Source: DATKFM01 sp035544395 (GTDB lineage Bacteria; Pseudomonadota; Alphaproteobacteria; Dongiales; Dongiaceae). From it: a DNA stretch of 30,353 bases. The stretch is from positions 1-30,353 of the forward strand of contig DATKFM010000168.1 in NCBI GenBank assembly GCA_035544395.1, read 5' to 3'. A model generated the notes under the pieces. It saw nothing but the letters and a program-made list of their open reading frames with translations, ran no database searches and was not told where the DNA came from. Below, piece by piece: positions 16,010-23,905 of the stretch. A program made the translations under genes and the position numbers. Numbering within the stretch: the stretch's first letter is position 1; every line of letters begins with the position of its first letter.

Positions 16010-16644
16010 AACGCGAGCCCGGTACCGTCTCCCGCTATACCGCGGGCGCCCGGATCAACCACTGGGTGAATGCGATCATCCTGATCCTGCTGGCGATCAG
16101 CGGCTTGGCGCTGTTCCATCCGGCGCTGTACTTCCTGACCGGCCTGTTCGGTGGCGGCAGCAATGCGGCGTTCCTGCATCCCTGGATGGGGATTGTGCTG
16201 ATTGTCACCTTCGCCGGCCTATTCCTGCGATTCTGGCGCTACAACATCTGGGAGCGCTCGGACACGCAGTGGATGAACAAAATCCGCGACGTGCTGGCCG
16301 CGCGCGACGAAAACCTGCCGGAAGTCGGCCGCTACAACGCCGGGCAGAAACTCGTCTTCTGGATCATGACGATCGCCATCCTCTGCCTCTTCCTCAGCGG
16401 TATCGTGCTCTGGCAGAACCCGCCCTGGCAGGCAAATGTCACGATCGGCCAGATGCGCGTCGCCGCCGTGGTGCATGCCAGCGCCGCCGTCGTCATCATC
16501 TGCGTCTGGATCGTGCATCTTTATGCTGCGATCTGGGTCAAGGGCACGGTGAGCGCCATGACCAAGGGCATAGTCACCGGCGGTTGGGCCTGGAAACATC
16601 ACCGCAAATGGCTCCGCGAGGAGGCGGCCAAGGGCCAGAAATGA
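16006..16644 (+). CDS. fdnI: Formate dehydrogenase-N type gamma subunit, cytochrome b556
   Basis: Membrane diheme cytochrome b that passes electrons from the beta subunit to quinone. It has 212 residues with four transmembrane segments at about 20-37, 58-76, 115-135 and 150-175. Histidines at the expected heme positions are visible: His19 (INHWVN), His58 (LHPWMG), and the pair VVHASAAV and IVHLYAAI spaced 14 residues apart, equal to the E. coli pair His155/His169. It overlaps fdnH (ATGA at 16006-16009) and fdhE (ATGA at 16641-16644), so fdnHI and fdhE are translationally coupled. Confidence 0.94.
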   Translation: MKREPGTVSRYTAGARINHWVNAIILILLAISGLALFHPALYFLTGLFGGGSNAAFLHPWMGIVLIVTFAGLFLRFWRYNIWERSDTQWMNKIRDVLAARDENLPEVGRYNAGQKLVFWIMTIAILCLFLSGIVLWQNPPWQANVTIGQMRVAAVVHASAAVVIICVWIVHLYAAIWVKGTVSAMTKGIVTGGWAWKHHRKWLREEAAKGQK

Positions 16645-17564
16645 CGGTGAAGGGCGCGGTCGCCGATCCGACCGTCATCGGCAACGCGGTACAGCCTCCC
16701 TTTATCCGCCTGCCCGACACGACGACGCTGTTCGAGCGCCGCGCGGGTCGGTTGCGGACGCTGGCACAGGGCAGCGACATTGGCGACTACCTCACCTTCA
16801 TTGAAGCGCTCACCCGTGCCCAGTCGAAAGCCATCACGGAATTGCCGGCGGGAACGCTGCCGGGGTCCGGCGATATTGCCTTCTGCCATGACAACAAGCT
16901 GCCGCTGATCGACAGGCTCACCTGGCGCCGGGATGCATCATGGCTGGCGGCCCTCGACCTGGTTCTCGATGCCATGGGGCGTGCTGCGATGCCGGAAGCG
17001 GCGCGAGCTGCGTTGGACGGCCTGCGATTCATGGATAGCGCCGGGCGCGACGCCTGCGCCGACCGGGTGCTGGGGATCGACAGCGCGGCGGCAGAGCCTG
17101 CTCTGGGCTGTTTCGTGAGCGCGGCGTTGCAGGTCTATTGGTCGCGGATGGCTGCCTTGCTGGAGCCGAAGGCGGTTCAGCCCGTGGAGTCGCCAGTCGC
17201 CTGCCCCGTTTGCGGCTCGCCGCCGCTCATCAGCCTGGTCTATGCCGAAGGCAATCTTCAGGCCGTCCGCTTCCTCTGCTGCCCGCTCTGCGCCAGCCAG
17301 TGGTATTACGTCCGCATCAAATGCGCCAACTGCACCTCCACTAAGGGCATTGCCTATCATCATGTGGCCGAGCAGGCGGCGGCGATCAAAGCCGAGACTT
17401 GCGACGAATGCGGCACCTATACGAAGATCGTCTACATGGACAAGGCACCGGGAGCCGACCCCTTCGCCGACGACCTCGCCACCCTGGGGCTCGATATCCT
17501 GGTGGGCGAAGCAGGATGGGCCCGCGCCAATCCCCATCCGTTCCTGATGCCCGGGACGGGCTGA
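16641..17564 (+). CDS. fdhE: Formate dehydrogenase accessory protein FdhE
   Basis: Cytoplasmic maturation factor needed for active respiratory formate dehydrogenases; in E. coli it binds iron through conserved CXXC pairs and interacts with the catalytic subunit. The protein has 307 residues, as in E. coli (309). CXXC motifs lie in the C-terminal half: CPVCGSPP, CCPLCASQW, CANC and CDECGTY, with YYVRIKCANCTSTKGIAYH between them typical of the family. The reading frame is open far upstream (from 15930) inside fdnH/fdnI, but ATG 16641, overlapping the fdnI stop, gives the right length. Confidence 0.93.
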   Translation: MTVKGAVADPTVIGNAVQPPFIRLPDTTTLFERRAGRLRTLAQGSDIGDYLTFIEALTRAQSKAITELPAGTLPGSGDIAFCHDNKLPLIDRLTWRRDASWLAALDLVLDAMGRAAMPEAARAALDGLRFMDSAGRDACADRVLGIDSAAAEPALGCFVSAALQVYWSRMAALLEPKAVQPVESPVACPVCGSPPLISLVYAEGNLQAVRFLCCPLCASQWYYVRIKCANCTSTKGIAYHHVAEQAAAIKAETCDECGTYTKIVYMDKAPGADPFADDLATLGLDILVGEAGWARANPHPFLMPGTG

Positions 17565-17614
17565 AGCTCCGTTCGCAACCGCGTAAACCCTTAGATCCGG
17601 ATTTCTGTCACGTG

Positions 17615-19006
17615 ATGACGAAACCGCCACTAGACGATTCCCGTGCCGCCCTGCCTTCGGTCGACAGCGTTCTTGGCGAACCGGCGGTGGCGGCTCTGGT
17701 TGAGCGCCATGGGCGGCAGAATGTCGTGTCTAGCGTGCGGGTGGTGCTGGCGGAGATGCGCGAGGGCAAGCTGCCGGTGAATGGCGCTGAAATCGCGGCG
17801 CATTGCGCGGCGCGGCTCGAGATCGAGATGCAGCCGTCGCAAAGGCGGGTGTTCAATCTGACGGGCACTGTGCTGCACACCAATCTGGGCCGTGCGCCGC
17901 TGCCGGAGGAAGCCGTGGCGGCAACGGCTGAGTCGCTGCGCGGGCCCACCAATCTTGAGTTCGAGCTCGACAGCGGCAATCGCGGCGACCGTACGGATCA
18001 TGTGCGCGGTTGGCTGAAGCGTCTGACCGGCGCCGAGGCGGCGACCGTGGTGAACAACAATGCCGCCGCCGTGTTCCTGCTGCTCAACACGCTGGCGGCG
18101 CGCAAGGAAGTGCCGGTGTCCCGCGGCGAATTGATCGAAATCGGCGGCGCATTCCGCATGCCCGACATCATGGCGCGTGCGGGCTGCAAGCTGGTGGAGG
18201 TGGGCACCACCAACCGCACGCATCTCGCGGATTTCGCCAATGCCGTCGGCCCGCGCACGGCGCTGATCATGAAGGTGCATCCCTCGAACTATGCCATCCA
18301 GGGATTCACGTCGGCGGTCGGCGAATCGGAACTGGCGGCCCTGGCCCACAAGCACAACCTCCCCTTCGCCATCGATCTCGGCAGCGGCACGCTGGTGGAC
18401 CTCGCCGCCTATGGCCTGCCTCATGAGCCGACGCCGATGGACGCACTGAAAGCCGGCGCCGATCTCGTAACCTTCAGCGGCGACAAGCTGCTGGGCGGTC
18501 CGCAGGCCGGCATCATCGTCGGCAAGGCGGATCTCGTGCGGAAGCTCGACCGCAATCCGCTGAAGCGCGCCCTGCGCCTGGACAAGGGACGGCTGGCGGC
18601 GCTGGAAGCGGTGCTGCGCCTCTATGGCGACCCGGACCGGCTGGCGCAGCGGTTGCCGGCGCTGCGCCTGCTGACGCGGGACAGCGCCGATATCAAGGCG
18701 CTGGGCGACCGCGTTCTCGCCGCCCTGCCCGCTGCGGTGACCAGCGCCGCGCAGGCGGAGCTGCAGCCTTGCCGCAGCCAGATCGGCAGCGGATCGCTGC
18801 CGGTGGACCGGCTGGAGAGCTGGTGCCTGTCCCTGCGCCCGGCGCGGCACGGCGGCACGGCCCTCGCCCGCCTGGCTGCCTCGTTCCGCGCGCTGCCGGT
18901 GCCCGTGATCGGCCGCATCGAGGATGGCTGTTTCAAGATGGATCTCCGCTGCCTGGAGGACGAGCCGGCCTTCATGGCGCAGCTCCCGCAGCTACAGGTC
19001 CGGTAA
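17615..19006 (+). CDS. selA: L-seryl-tRNA(Sec) selenium transferase
   Basis: PLP enzyme that converts seryl-tRNA(Sec) to selenocysteinyl-tRNA(Sec) using selenophosphate from SelD. ATG at 17615 gives 463 residues, the same length as E. coli SelA; the frame is open upstream to 17399 within fdhE. Family blocks are FNLTGTVLHTNLGRAPLPEEA, TNLEFELDSGNRGDR, TVVNNNAAAVFLLLN, KVHPSNYAIQGFT and SGDKLLGGPQAGIIVG, where Lys291 is the PLP-binding lysine (E. coli Lys295). It follows fdhE by 50 bases. The selB start lies 6 bases after its stop, so selAB form one unit. Confidence 0.96.
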   Translation: MTKPPLDDSRAALPSVDSVLGEPAVAALVERHGRQNVVSSVRVVLAEMREGKLPVNGAEIAAHCAARLEIEMQPSQRRVFNLTGTVLHTNLGRAPLPEEAVAATAESLRGPTNLEFELDSGNRGDRTDHVRGWLKRLTGAEAATVVNNNAAAVFLLLNTLAARKEVPVSRGELIEIGGAFRMPDIMARAGCKLVEVGTTNRTHLADFANAVGPRTALIMKVHPSNYAIQGFTSAVGESELAALAHKHNLPFAIDLGSGTLVDLAAYGLPHEPTPMDALKAGADLVTFSGDKLLGGPQAGIIVGKADLVRKLDRNPLKRALRLDKGRLAALEAVLRLYGDPDRLAQRLPALRLLTRDSADIKALGDRVLAALPAAVTSAAQAELQPCRSQIGSGSLPVDRLESWCLSLRPARHGGTALARLAASFRALPVPVIGRIEDGCFKMDLRCLEDEPAFMAQLPQLQVR

Positions 19007-19012
19007 CGCGCA

Positions 19013-20944
19013 ATGATCATCGGCACCGCCGGCCATATCGATCACGGCAAGACGGCGCTGGTGCGGGCGCTGACCGGCATCGATGCCGACCGGCTGCCGG
19101 AGGAGAAAGCCCGCGGCATCACCATCGACATCGGCTTCGCCTACCGCCCGGTGGAGGGTGGCGAGACGCTGGGCTTCATTGACGTTCCCGGCCATGAGCG
19201 TTTCGTGCACAACATGCTGGCGGGCGCGATCGGCATCGATTTCGTGCTGCTGGTGGTCGCCGCCGATGACGGGCCGATGCCGCAGACCCGCGAGCATCTG
19301 CAGATCCTCGACCTGCTGGGACTGCGGAACGGCATTGTCGCGCTGAGCAAGAGCGATTTGGTCCCGGCCGAGCGACTTGCGGAAGTCACGCAGCAACTGC
19401 ACAACCTGCTCGCCGGCACCGGGCTTGCGAATGCGGAAATCCTGCCGGTCTCGTCGGTGACTGGCGCCGGCGTGGCGGAGTTGGAATCGCGACTGTTGGC
19501 CAAGGCCGCGAGCTTGCCGCCACGGCCGGCCACTGGACGGTTCCGGCTGGCCGTCGACCGCAGCTTCACGCTGCCGGGCGTGGGCACCGTGGTCACCGGC
19601 ACGGTGTTTGCCGGACAGGTCGCCGTCGGCGATCACCTGCTGCTGTCGCCCTCGGGCATTGGGGCGCGGGTGCGCGGCATCCATGCCCAGAACAAGGCGG
19701 CCGAGCGCGGCCGCGCCGGCCAGCGTTGCGCCATCAACATCGCCGGGCCCGGCATCGACAAGGACAAGATCCAACGTGGCGATTGGCTGCTGCACCCCGC
19801 CGCGCACAGGCCGACGGATCGTTTCGACGCCCGCCTGCGGCTGCTAAGTTCGGAAGCACGGCCGCTCAGGCACTGGACGCCAATGCATCTACATCTAGGC
19901 GCCGCCCATCTGCCGGCGCGGGTGGCATTGCTCGATGTCGACTCGCTTGCGCCCGGCGGCGAGGCGACGGCGCAGATCGTGACCGACCGGCAGTTCGGCG
20001 CGCTCCATGGCGACCAGTTCATCCTGCGCGACCAGTCGGCGCAGCGGACGATCGGCGGCGGCATGCTGCTCGATCCCTGGCCGCCGGCGCGGGGGCGCCG
20101 CCGGCGGGAACGGCTTGCGGCGCTGCATGCCCTGGAGAGGACGGAACCTGCCGACGCATTGACCGAGTTAATCTCCGGTGATCCCGGCTGGGTCGATCTG
20201 CAGCGCTTCGCGCAGATGTGGAATATGACCGATGAAGAGGCGTCGGCCTGCTGGATTACGGCCGGGTTGAAGGTGGCGTCGGGACCGGACCGCCCCTTCG
20301 GATTTTCCGTGCGGCGCTGCTCCAGTCTCTGCGGCGCCGTGGTGGAAACCCTGGGCGCCCACCACAAGAGGACGCCGGATAGCGCCGGCCTCGAGTCCGA
20401 GCGGTTGCGGCTGGCTACGCCGGCGCGCCTGCCGCCGCCGGTGTTCTCCGCGATCCTTGCCGAATTATTGCACGACAAGGCGATCGAAGCCGATGGACCC
20501 TGGCTGCGCCTGCCGGGTCACAGCTTGCGGCTGACACCCGCGGACGAGAAACTGTGGTCGCGCATCCAGGCGCTGATGAAGGGCAATCGTTTCCAGCCCC
20601 CGCGGGTCCGCGACTATGCCGAGGCTCTGTCGGTACGCGAAGAGGATGTGCGGCAATTGCTGCGCCGCCTCGCGAAGATGGGGCAACTGGCGCAGGTCGC
20701 GCCGGATCACTTCTTCCTGCGCACGACCCTCGCGGAGATGATCGCCATAGCCGACCGCATTGCCGCCGGCAGCCCGGGAAAGGCGGTGACGGCCGCCAGC
20801 TTCCGCGATCAAATCGGCTCCGGCCGCAAGGTCGCCATCCAGATCCTGGAATTCTTCGACCGGGCCGGCGTGACGGTGCGCAACGGCGATCTGCGCACGT
20901 TGAGCCGCGAGAAGATGAATCGGTTTGGCGCGGCCGGGCCATGA
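19013..20944 (+). CDS. selB: Selenocysteine-specific elongation factor SelB
   Basis: GTPase that carries Sec-tRNA(Sec) to UGA codons marked by a SECIS hairpin. The N-terminal EF-Tu-like domain shows G1 AGHIDHGKT (residues 6-14), RGITIDIGF, G3 DVPGHE (57-62) and the G4-like SKSD. Beta-barrel domains follow (GVGTVVTGTVFAGQVAVGD). Roughly the last 250 residues form winged helices, the part that binds SECIS RNA in E. coli, with visible segments such as RFQPPRVRDYAEALSVREEDVRQLLRRLAKMG and the terminal GSGRKVAIQILEFFDRAGVTVR. The protein has 643 residues, slightly longer than E. coli's 614. It is followed 25 bases later by selC, so protein factor and tRNA are adjacent. Confidence 0.96.
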   Translation: MIIGTAGHIDHGKTALVRALTGIDADRLPEEKARGITIDIGFAYRPVEGGETLGFIDVPGHERFVHNMLAGAIGIDFVLLVVAADDGPMPQTREHLQILDLLGLRNGIVALSKSDLVPAERLAEVTQQLHNLLAGTGLANAEILPVSSVTGAGVAELESRLLAKAASLPPRPATGRFRLAVDRSFTLPGVGTVVTGTVFAGQVAVGDHLLLSPSGIGARVRGIHAQNKAAERGRAGQRCAINIAGPGIDKDKIQRGDWLLHPAAHRPTDRFDARLRLLSSEARPLRHWTPMHLHLGAAHLPARVALLDVDSLAPGGEATAQIVTDRQFGALHGDQFILRDQSAQRTIGGGMLLDPWPPARGRRRRERLAALHALERTEPADALTELISGDPGWVDLQRFAQMWNMTDEEASACWITAGLKVASGPDRPFGFSVRRCSSLCGAVVETLGAHHKRTPDSAGLESERLRLATPARLPPPVFSAILAELLHDKAIEADGPWLRLPGHSLRLTPADEKLWSRIQALMKGNRFQPPRVRDYAEALSVREEDVRQLLRRLAKMGQLAQVAPDHFFLRTTLAEMIAIADRIAAGSPGKAVTAASFRDQIGSGRKVAIQILEFFDRAGVTVRNGDLRTLSREKMNRFGAAGP

Positions 20945-20969
20945 TGCAAGTATGACCGACGACAACCCT

Positions 20970-21065
20970 GGAAGAGACTCGTTCCCGGTGGGGCGGCTGG
21001 ACTTCAAATCCTGTAGGGGCCGTAAGCCGGTCCTTGGTGGGTTCGACTCCCACTCTCTTCCGCCA
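20970..21065 (+). tRNA. selC: Selenocysteine tRNA, anticodon UCA
   Basis: A 96-nucleotide tRNA(Sec) including the encoded CCA (21063-21065). The 8-base-pair acceptor stem (GGAAGAGA with TCTCTTCC) plus the 5-base-pair T stem (GTGGG/CCCAC around TTCGACT) is the bacterial tRNA(Sec) 8+5 form. The D arm has a 6-base-pair stem (CGTTCC/GGGGCG) with a CGGT loop. The anticodon loop CTTCAAA has TCA at 21004-21006, reading UGA. The long variable arm pairs GGGCCG with CGGTCC. Unusual: the anticodon stem CTGGA/TCCTG contains a U-U mismatch at 20998/21012 where E. coli selC has U-A. Confidence 0.96.
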
Positions 21066-21075
21066 CTCCTAGGTC

Positions 21076-21537
21076 ATGGCGATGACGGCTGAGTTTCTCG
21101 AGCGCCTGCGGCGCGAAGCTGACGCCAAGCAGCAGGAAGAGGCCACGTATCGTCAGGAAAGCCGGCGGCGGCTGCAGCTTCTTGAGTCGGAGCGCACACG
21201 CCTCTCCCGGCGGTATAATTTCCTCAAGGATCTGGCGAACGCGGCAGGCGCGAGCGGGGCCGAAACGGGCATCGCGGCGCAACTGGCGCTGGCTGCGGCC
21301 GAGACCGGCTGGAGCGAGGCCCGTACCGGATATGAAGAGATGCGCGAGCATCTACGGCCGGTGGCGGCGGCAATCCAGGCAGCAATGTTTCTCGTTGAAG
21401 GCGACGGCGAGGCGGCTGGCGATGCGGTGGCGGCGTTCGCCGACTTCGAAATCTGGTACCGAGAGAAATTCGCTCAGGAGTTCCTCGATCTCCTGGGCCG
21501 GCCCGCCCCTACATTCCAGCCACTGGTGGATTTTTAG
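21076..21537 (+). CDS. Hypothetical coiled-coil protein downstream of selC
   Basis: An unrecognised protein of 153 residues. Residues about 4-55 are strongly charged and helical (FLERLRREADAKQQEEATYRQESRRRLQLLESERTRLSRRYNFL), likely a coiled coil. The rest is alanine-rich helix followed by an acidic, aromatic patch (FADFEIWYREKFAQEFLDLLG). No signal peptide or membrane segment is visible. It starts 10 bases after the tRNA gene, with AGG just upstream, and third-position GC looks like that of real genes here. Co-location with selB-selC hints at a link with selenium or formate metabolism, but no function can be assigned. Confidence 0.6.
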   Translation: MAMTAEFLERLRREADAKQQEEATYRQESRRRLQLLESERTRLSRRYNFLKDLANAAGASGAETGIAAQLALAAAETGWSEARTGYEEMREHLRPVAAAIQAAMFLVEGDGEAAGDAVAAFADFEIWYREKFAQEFLDLLGRPAPTFQPLVDF

Positions 21538-21767
21538 CCGCCGGCAGACCCGGGTCTGGGATTTAAGAAAGTCAGCAGGCCCGTCTCGCGGCAAAATAGC
21601 TTGTGTTACATAGTATCTAATATCATCATTCGGTTGGGGCTGGATCAATCTGACTCTAAAAGCTTCGGTCGGAGCGCAGAGAGCTGCTTTTCATACGCTA
21701 GTGTCCTTCTAAGCTTATGCCCAAACCACAATAAGTCCGCTGTAAAACTGCGGATAGGAAGGAAGTC
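21538..21767. other. Intergenic region with palindrome, before the outer-membrane protein gene
   Basis: A 230-base gap, clearly more AT-rich than the flanking genes. It opens with a perfect 14-base palindrome, CAGACCC/GGGTCTG at 21545-21558, 8 bases after the upstream stop. This could be a weak terminator without a U tract or a protein site. Further on AAAAGC and GCTTTT are inversely repeated around 21656-21692, and TCCGC/GCGGA forms a small stem near 21737-21755. The promoter for 21768 onward probably lies here, but I cannot name a -35/-10 pair with confidence. Confidence 0.4.
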
Positions 21768-22577
21768 GTGCGGATCGGATTCCTAGTTCCAACGGCACTT
21801 CTCGCCATTGGCTTTGTCCTATGCGGGCCGCCGGCCTTCGGGCAGGAGGAAGCGGCGGATGCTTTAAAATCGGAGAATAAGCCGGCATGGGCGGAATCTC
21901 CTTTATCGATCAAGCTGACCGCTTATCTTTGGGCAGCAAGCATGAGCGGCAATGTAGGCGTGAGAGGCTTGCCGCCAGCGGAGATCGACGTCGATTTCGA
22001 CGAGATTTTCAAGAGCATCGACTGGTTCCCGCCGCCGATGATGCTCGCCGGCGAAGTACGGTATGACCGCTTCGCCTTTCTTTCCGACTTCATTTATCTC
22101 GGCGTTGAGGCCGATGGCGCCTCGCCCGGTCCGTTGCCCCTGACAGCGGAGGCCAAACTTGAGACTCTGATCCTGACCGTTGGCGGTTCTTACCGGGTTG
22201 TTCAGACCAACTCCGTCAATCTTGAATTGCTGGCCGGAGCGCGCCTTTGGATGCTGGACTCCAACCTTACACTTAGTGGTCCCCTCGCTACCCGGCAGGC
22301 GGGCAACGGCGAAAACTGGATCGATCCTATCGTCGGCATGGCCGGTCAGATCAAGCTCGGCGGCGGTTTTGCGATCAAAGCCGAAGGCGATGTCGGTGGG
22401 TTTGGCGTCGGCGCCGATCTCGATTGGCAGGTTCTGGGAGCAATCCAGTATCAGCTTAACGAGTCAATTACGCTGGAAGCGGGCTACCGCTATCTGTCGG
22501 TCGACTTCGACGACGGAGATTTCCTCTACGATGTAGCCATGCAGGGGCCAATCATCGGCGGAAGCATACGCTTTTGA
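21768..22577 (+). CDS. Probable outer-membrane beta-barrel protein
   Basis: An exported protein of 269 residues. The signal peptide MRIGFLVPTALLAIGFVLCGPPAFG is followed by QEE. The mature part alternates hydrophobic and polar residues in strands (IKLTAYLWAASMSGNVGV, LAGEVRYDRFAFLSDFIYLGV, LETLILTVGGSYRVV, LELLAGARLWMLDS, ITLEAGYRYLSVDF). It ends in SIRF, with the terminal phenylalanine typical of barrel proteins. The start is GTG with AAGGAAG about 3 bases upstream. The layout resembles the small barrels annotated only as hypothetical or outer-membrane proteins in alphaproteobacteria; the ligand is unknown. The patatin-like lipoprotein gene begins 51 bases downstream and is probably co-transcribed. 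Confidence 0.75.
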   Translation: MRIGFLVPTALLAIGFVLCGPPAFGQEEAADALKSENKPAWAESPLSIKLTAYLWAASMSGNVGVRGLPPAEIDVDFDEIFKSIDWFPPPMMLAGEVRYDRFAFLSDFIYLGVEADGASPGPLPLTAEAKLETLILTVGGSYRVVQTNSVNLELLAGARLWMLDSNLTLSGPLATRQAGNGENWIDPIVGMAGQIKLGGGFAIKAEGDVGGFGVGADLDWQVLGAIQYQLNESITLEAGYRYLSVDFDDGDFLYDVAMQGPIIGGSIRF

Positions 22578-22628
22578 GGCGCCGGCTTGCCGGGCAACGA
22601 CCTCGATTGGCTTGGTAGGAAGAGAGTT

Positions 22629-23888
22629 ATGAGAGTGCAATCCCACGGTGTCGCAAAGCCATTTGGCTGGCCTTCGGAAAGACCCTTCGTCACTCGGAAA
22701 TGGCCCTGGAATCGCGCACTCCTGGCCGTTCTTGCGATTGTCGTCCTGCCGCTGCTCCAGAGTTGCTCCGCGCCGGAACGCTTGCCGCCCGTCCCGACCA
22801 CTGAAACGTCCAGAGCACTTCCGCTAGGCCTCGCCAACGCGCGCTTCTTCCCCCTGCTGGAGCAGGACGCCGTTATTGCGGAATGGGCGCTGTCTCTCCA
22901 GCGCCAGAGAGCAACGCTGGGCTTGGCGCCGGATGCTCAATTGCCCGAGGCCTACTTCCTGGCCATCTCCGGCGGCGGCGACAACGGCGCGTTCGGATCG
23001 GGAATTCTGGCTGGATGGACCGAAGCCGGCGGCCGCCCTGAGTTTCAGGTTGTGACCGGCGTCAGCACCGGAGCCCTCATCGCCCCCTTCGCATTTCTCG
23101 GCCCGGCATACGATCCACAGCTCCGAGCGGTTTATACCACGGTCTCCGCCGACGATATCTACAGTGAACGCGGCTTCATCAGCGGCATCTTCGGCGACGC
23201 CCTCGCCGACACCACGCCGCTTTTCGATCTGATATCCAAATATGTCGATGAACCGTTGCTGGCGGCCATTGCCCGTGAATACAAGAAAGGCCGGCTGCTC
23301 CTCATCGGCACCACTGATCTGGATGCCGAGCGGGCCAACATCTGGAACATCGGCGCCATTGCCGCGAGCGGGAACCCCGGCGCCCTCGATCTTATCCGCA
23401 AGATCCTGCGCGCATCGTCAGCCGTTCCCGGCTTCTTCCAGCCCGTGATGATCGATGTCGAACTCGACGGCAAGCAATATCAGGAGCTGCATGTCGACGG
23501 CGGGGCGATCGCGCAGATGTTCCTCTATCCCCCGAGCATCGATATCAACAAGCTGGCGCACCGAAGCCGCACGGCCTATCTGATCCGCAATGCCCGCGAG
23601 GACCCGGAATGGCAATCGGTCGAGCGCCAGACGCTGAGCATCGCCGGCCGCGCGGTCTCCACGATGATCCATACAAGCGGCACGAACGATCTGCTGCGCA
23701 TCTACTTCGTCACCCAACGCGACGGCGTCGACTACAACCTTGCCTATATCGGCAGCGATTTCTCACATCCGGAAGCGGGTGATTTCGACAAGGGCTACAT
23801 GAACGCGCTGTTTGACTACGCCTATCAGCAGTCGCGTCATGGCTATCCGTGGAAGAAAGTACCGCCGATTCTGGCTAACATGCAGTAG
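22629..23888 (+). CDS. Patatin-like phospholipase, probable lipoprotein
   Basis: Serine lipid acyl-hydrolase of the patatin family, 419 residues. The oxyanion loop GGGDNGAFGSG is followed by the nucleophile elbow GVSTGAL (Ser146) and the partner aspartate in VDGGAI (Asp290), giving the full Ser-Asp dyad. The N-terminus has a basic region, a hydrophobic helix (about 30-43) and LLQSC, a loose lipobox with Cys46 as possible lipidation site. The frame is open from TTG 22587, but ATG 22629 has AGGAAGAG just upstream and is preferred. It follows the beta-barrel gene, suggesting an envelope role. The substrate is unknown, and toxin-type use cannot be judged from sequence. Confidence 0.88.
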   Translation: MRVQSHGVAKPFGWPSERPFVTRKWPWNRALLAVLAIVVLPLLQSCSAPERLPPVPTTETSRALPLGLANARFFPLLEQDAVIAEWALSLQRQRATLGLAPDAQLPEAYFLAISGGGDNGAFGSGILAGWTEAGGRPEFQVVTGVSTGALIAPFAFLGPAYDPQLRAVYTTVSADDIYSERGFISGIFGDALADTTPLFDLISKYVDEPLLAAIAREYKKGRLLLIGTTDLDAERANIWNIGAIAASGNPGALDLIRKILRASSAVPGFFQPVMIDVELDGKQYQELHVDGGAIAQMFLYPPSIDINKLAHRSRTAYLIRNAREDPEWQSVERQTLSIAGRAVSTMIHTSGTNDLLRIYFVTQRDGVDYNLAYIGSDFSHPEAGDFDKGYMNALFDYAYQQSRHGYPWKKVPPILANMQ

Positions 23889-23905
23889 GCCGTCCAACTC
23901 CTGTA

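Noticed and set aside
20970..21065. selC as an integration site (att) for a mobile element, as in enterobacteria
   Set aside because: No repeat of the tRNA 3' end was seen downstream and no integrase gene lies within the window; the 3' neighbours look chromosomal.
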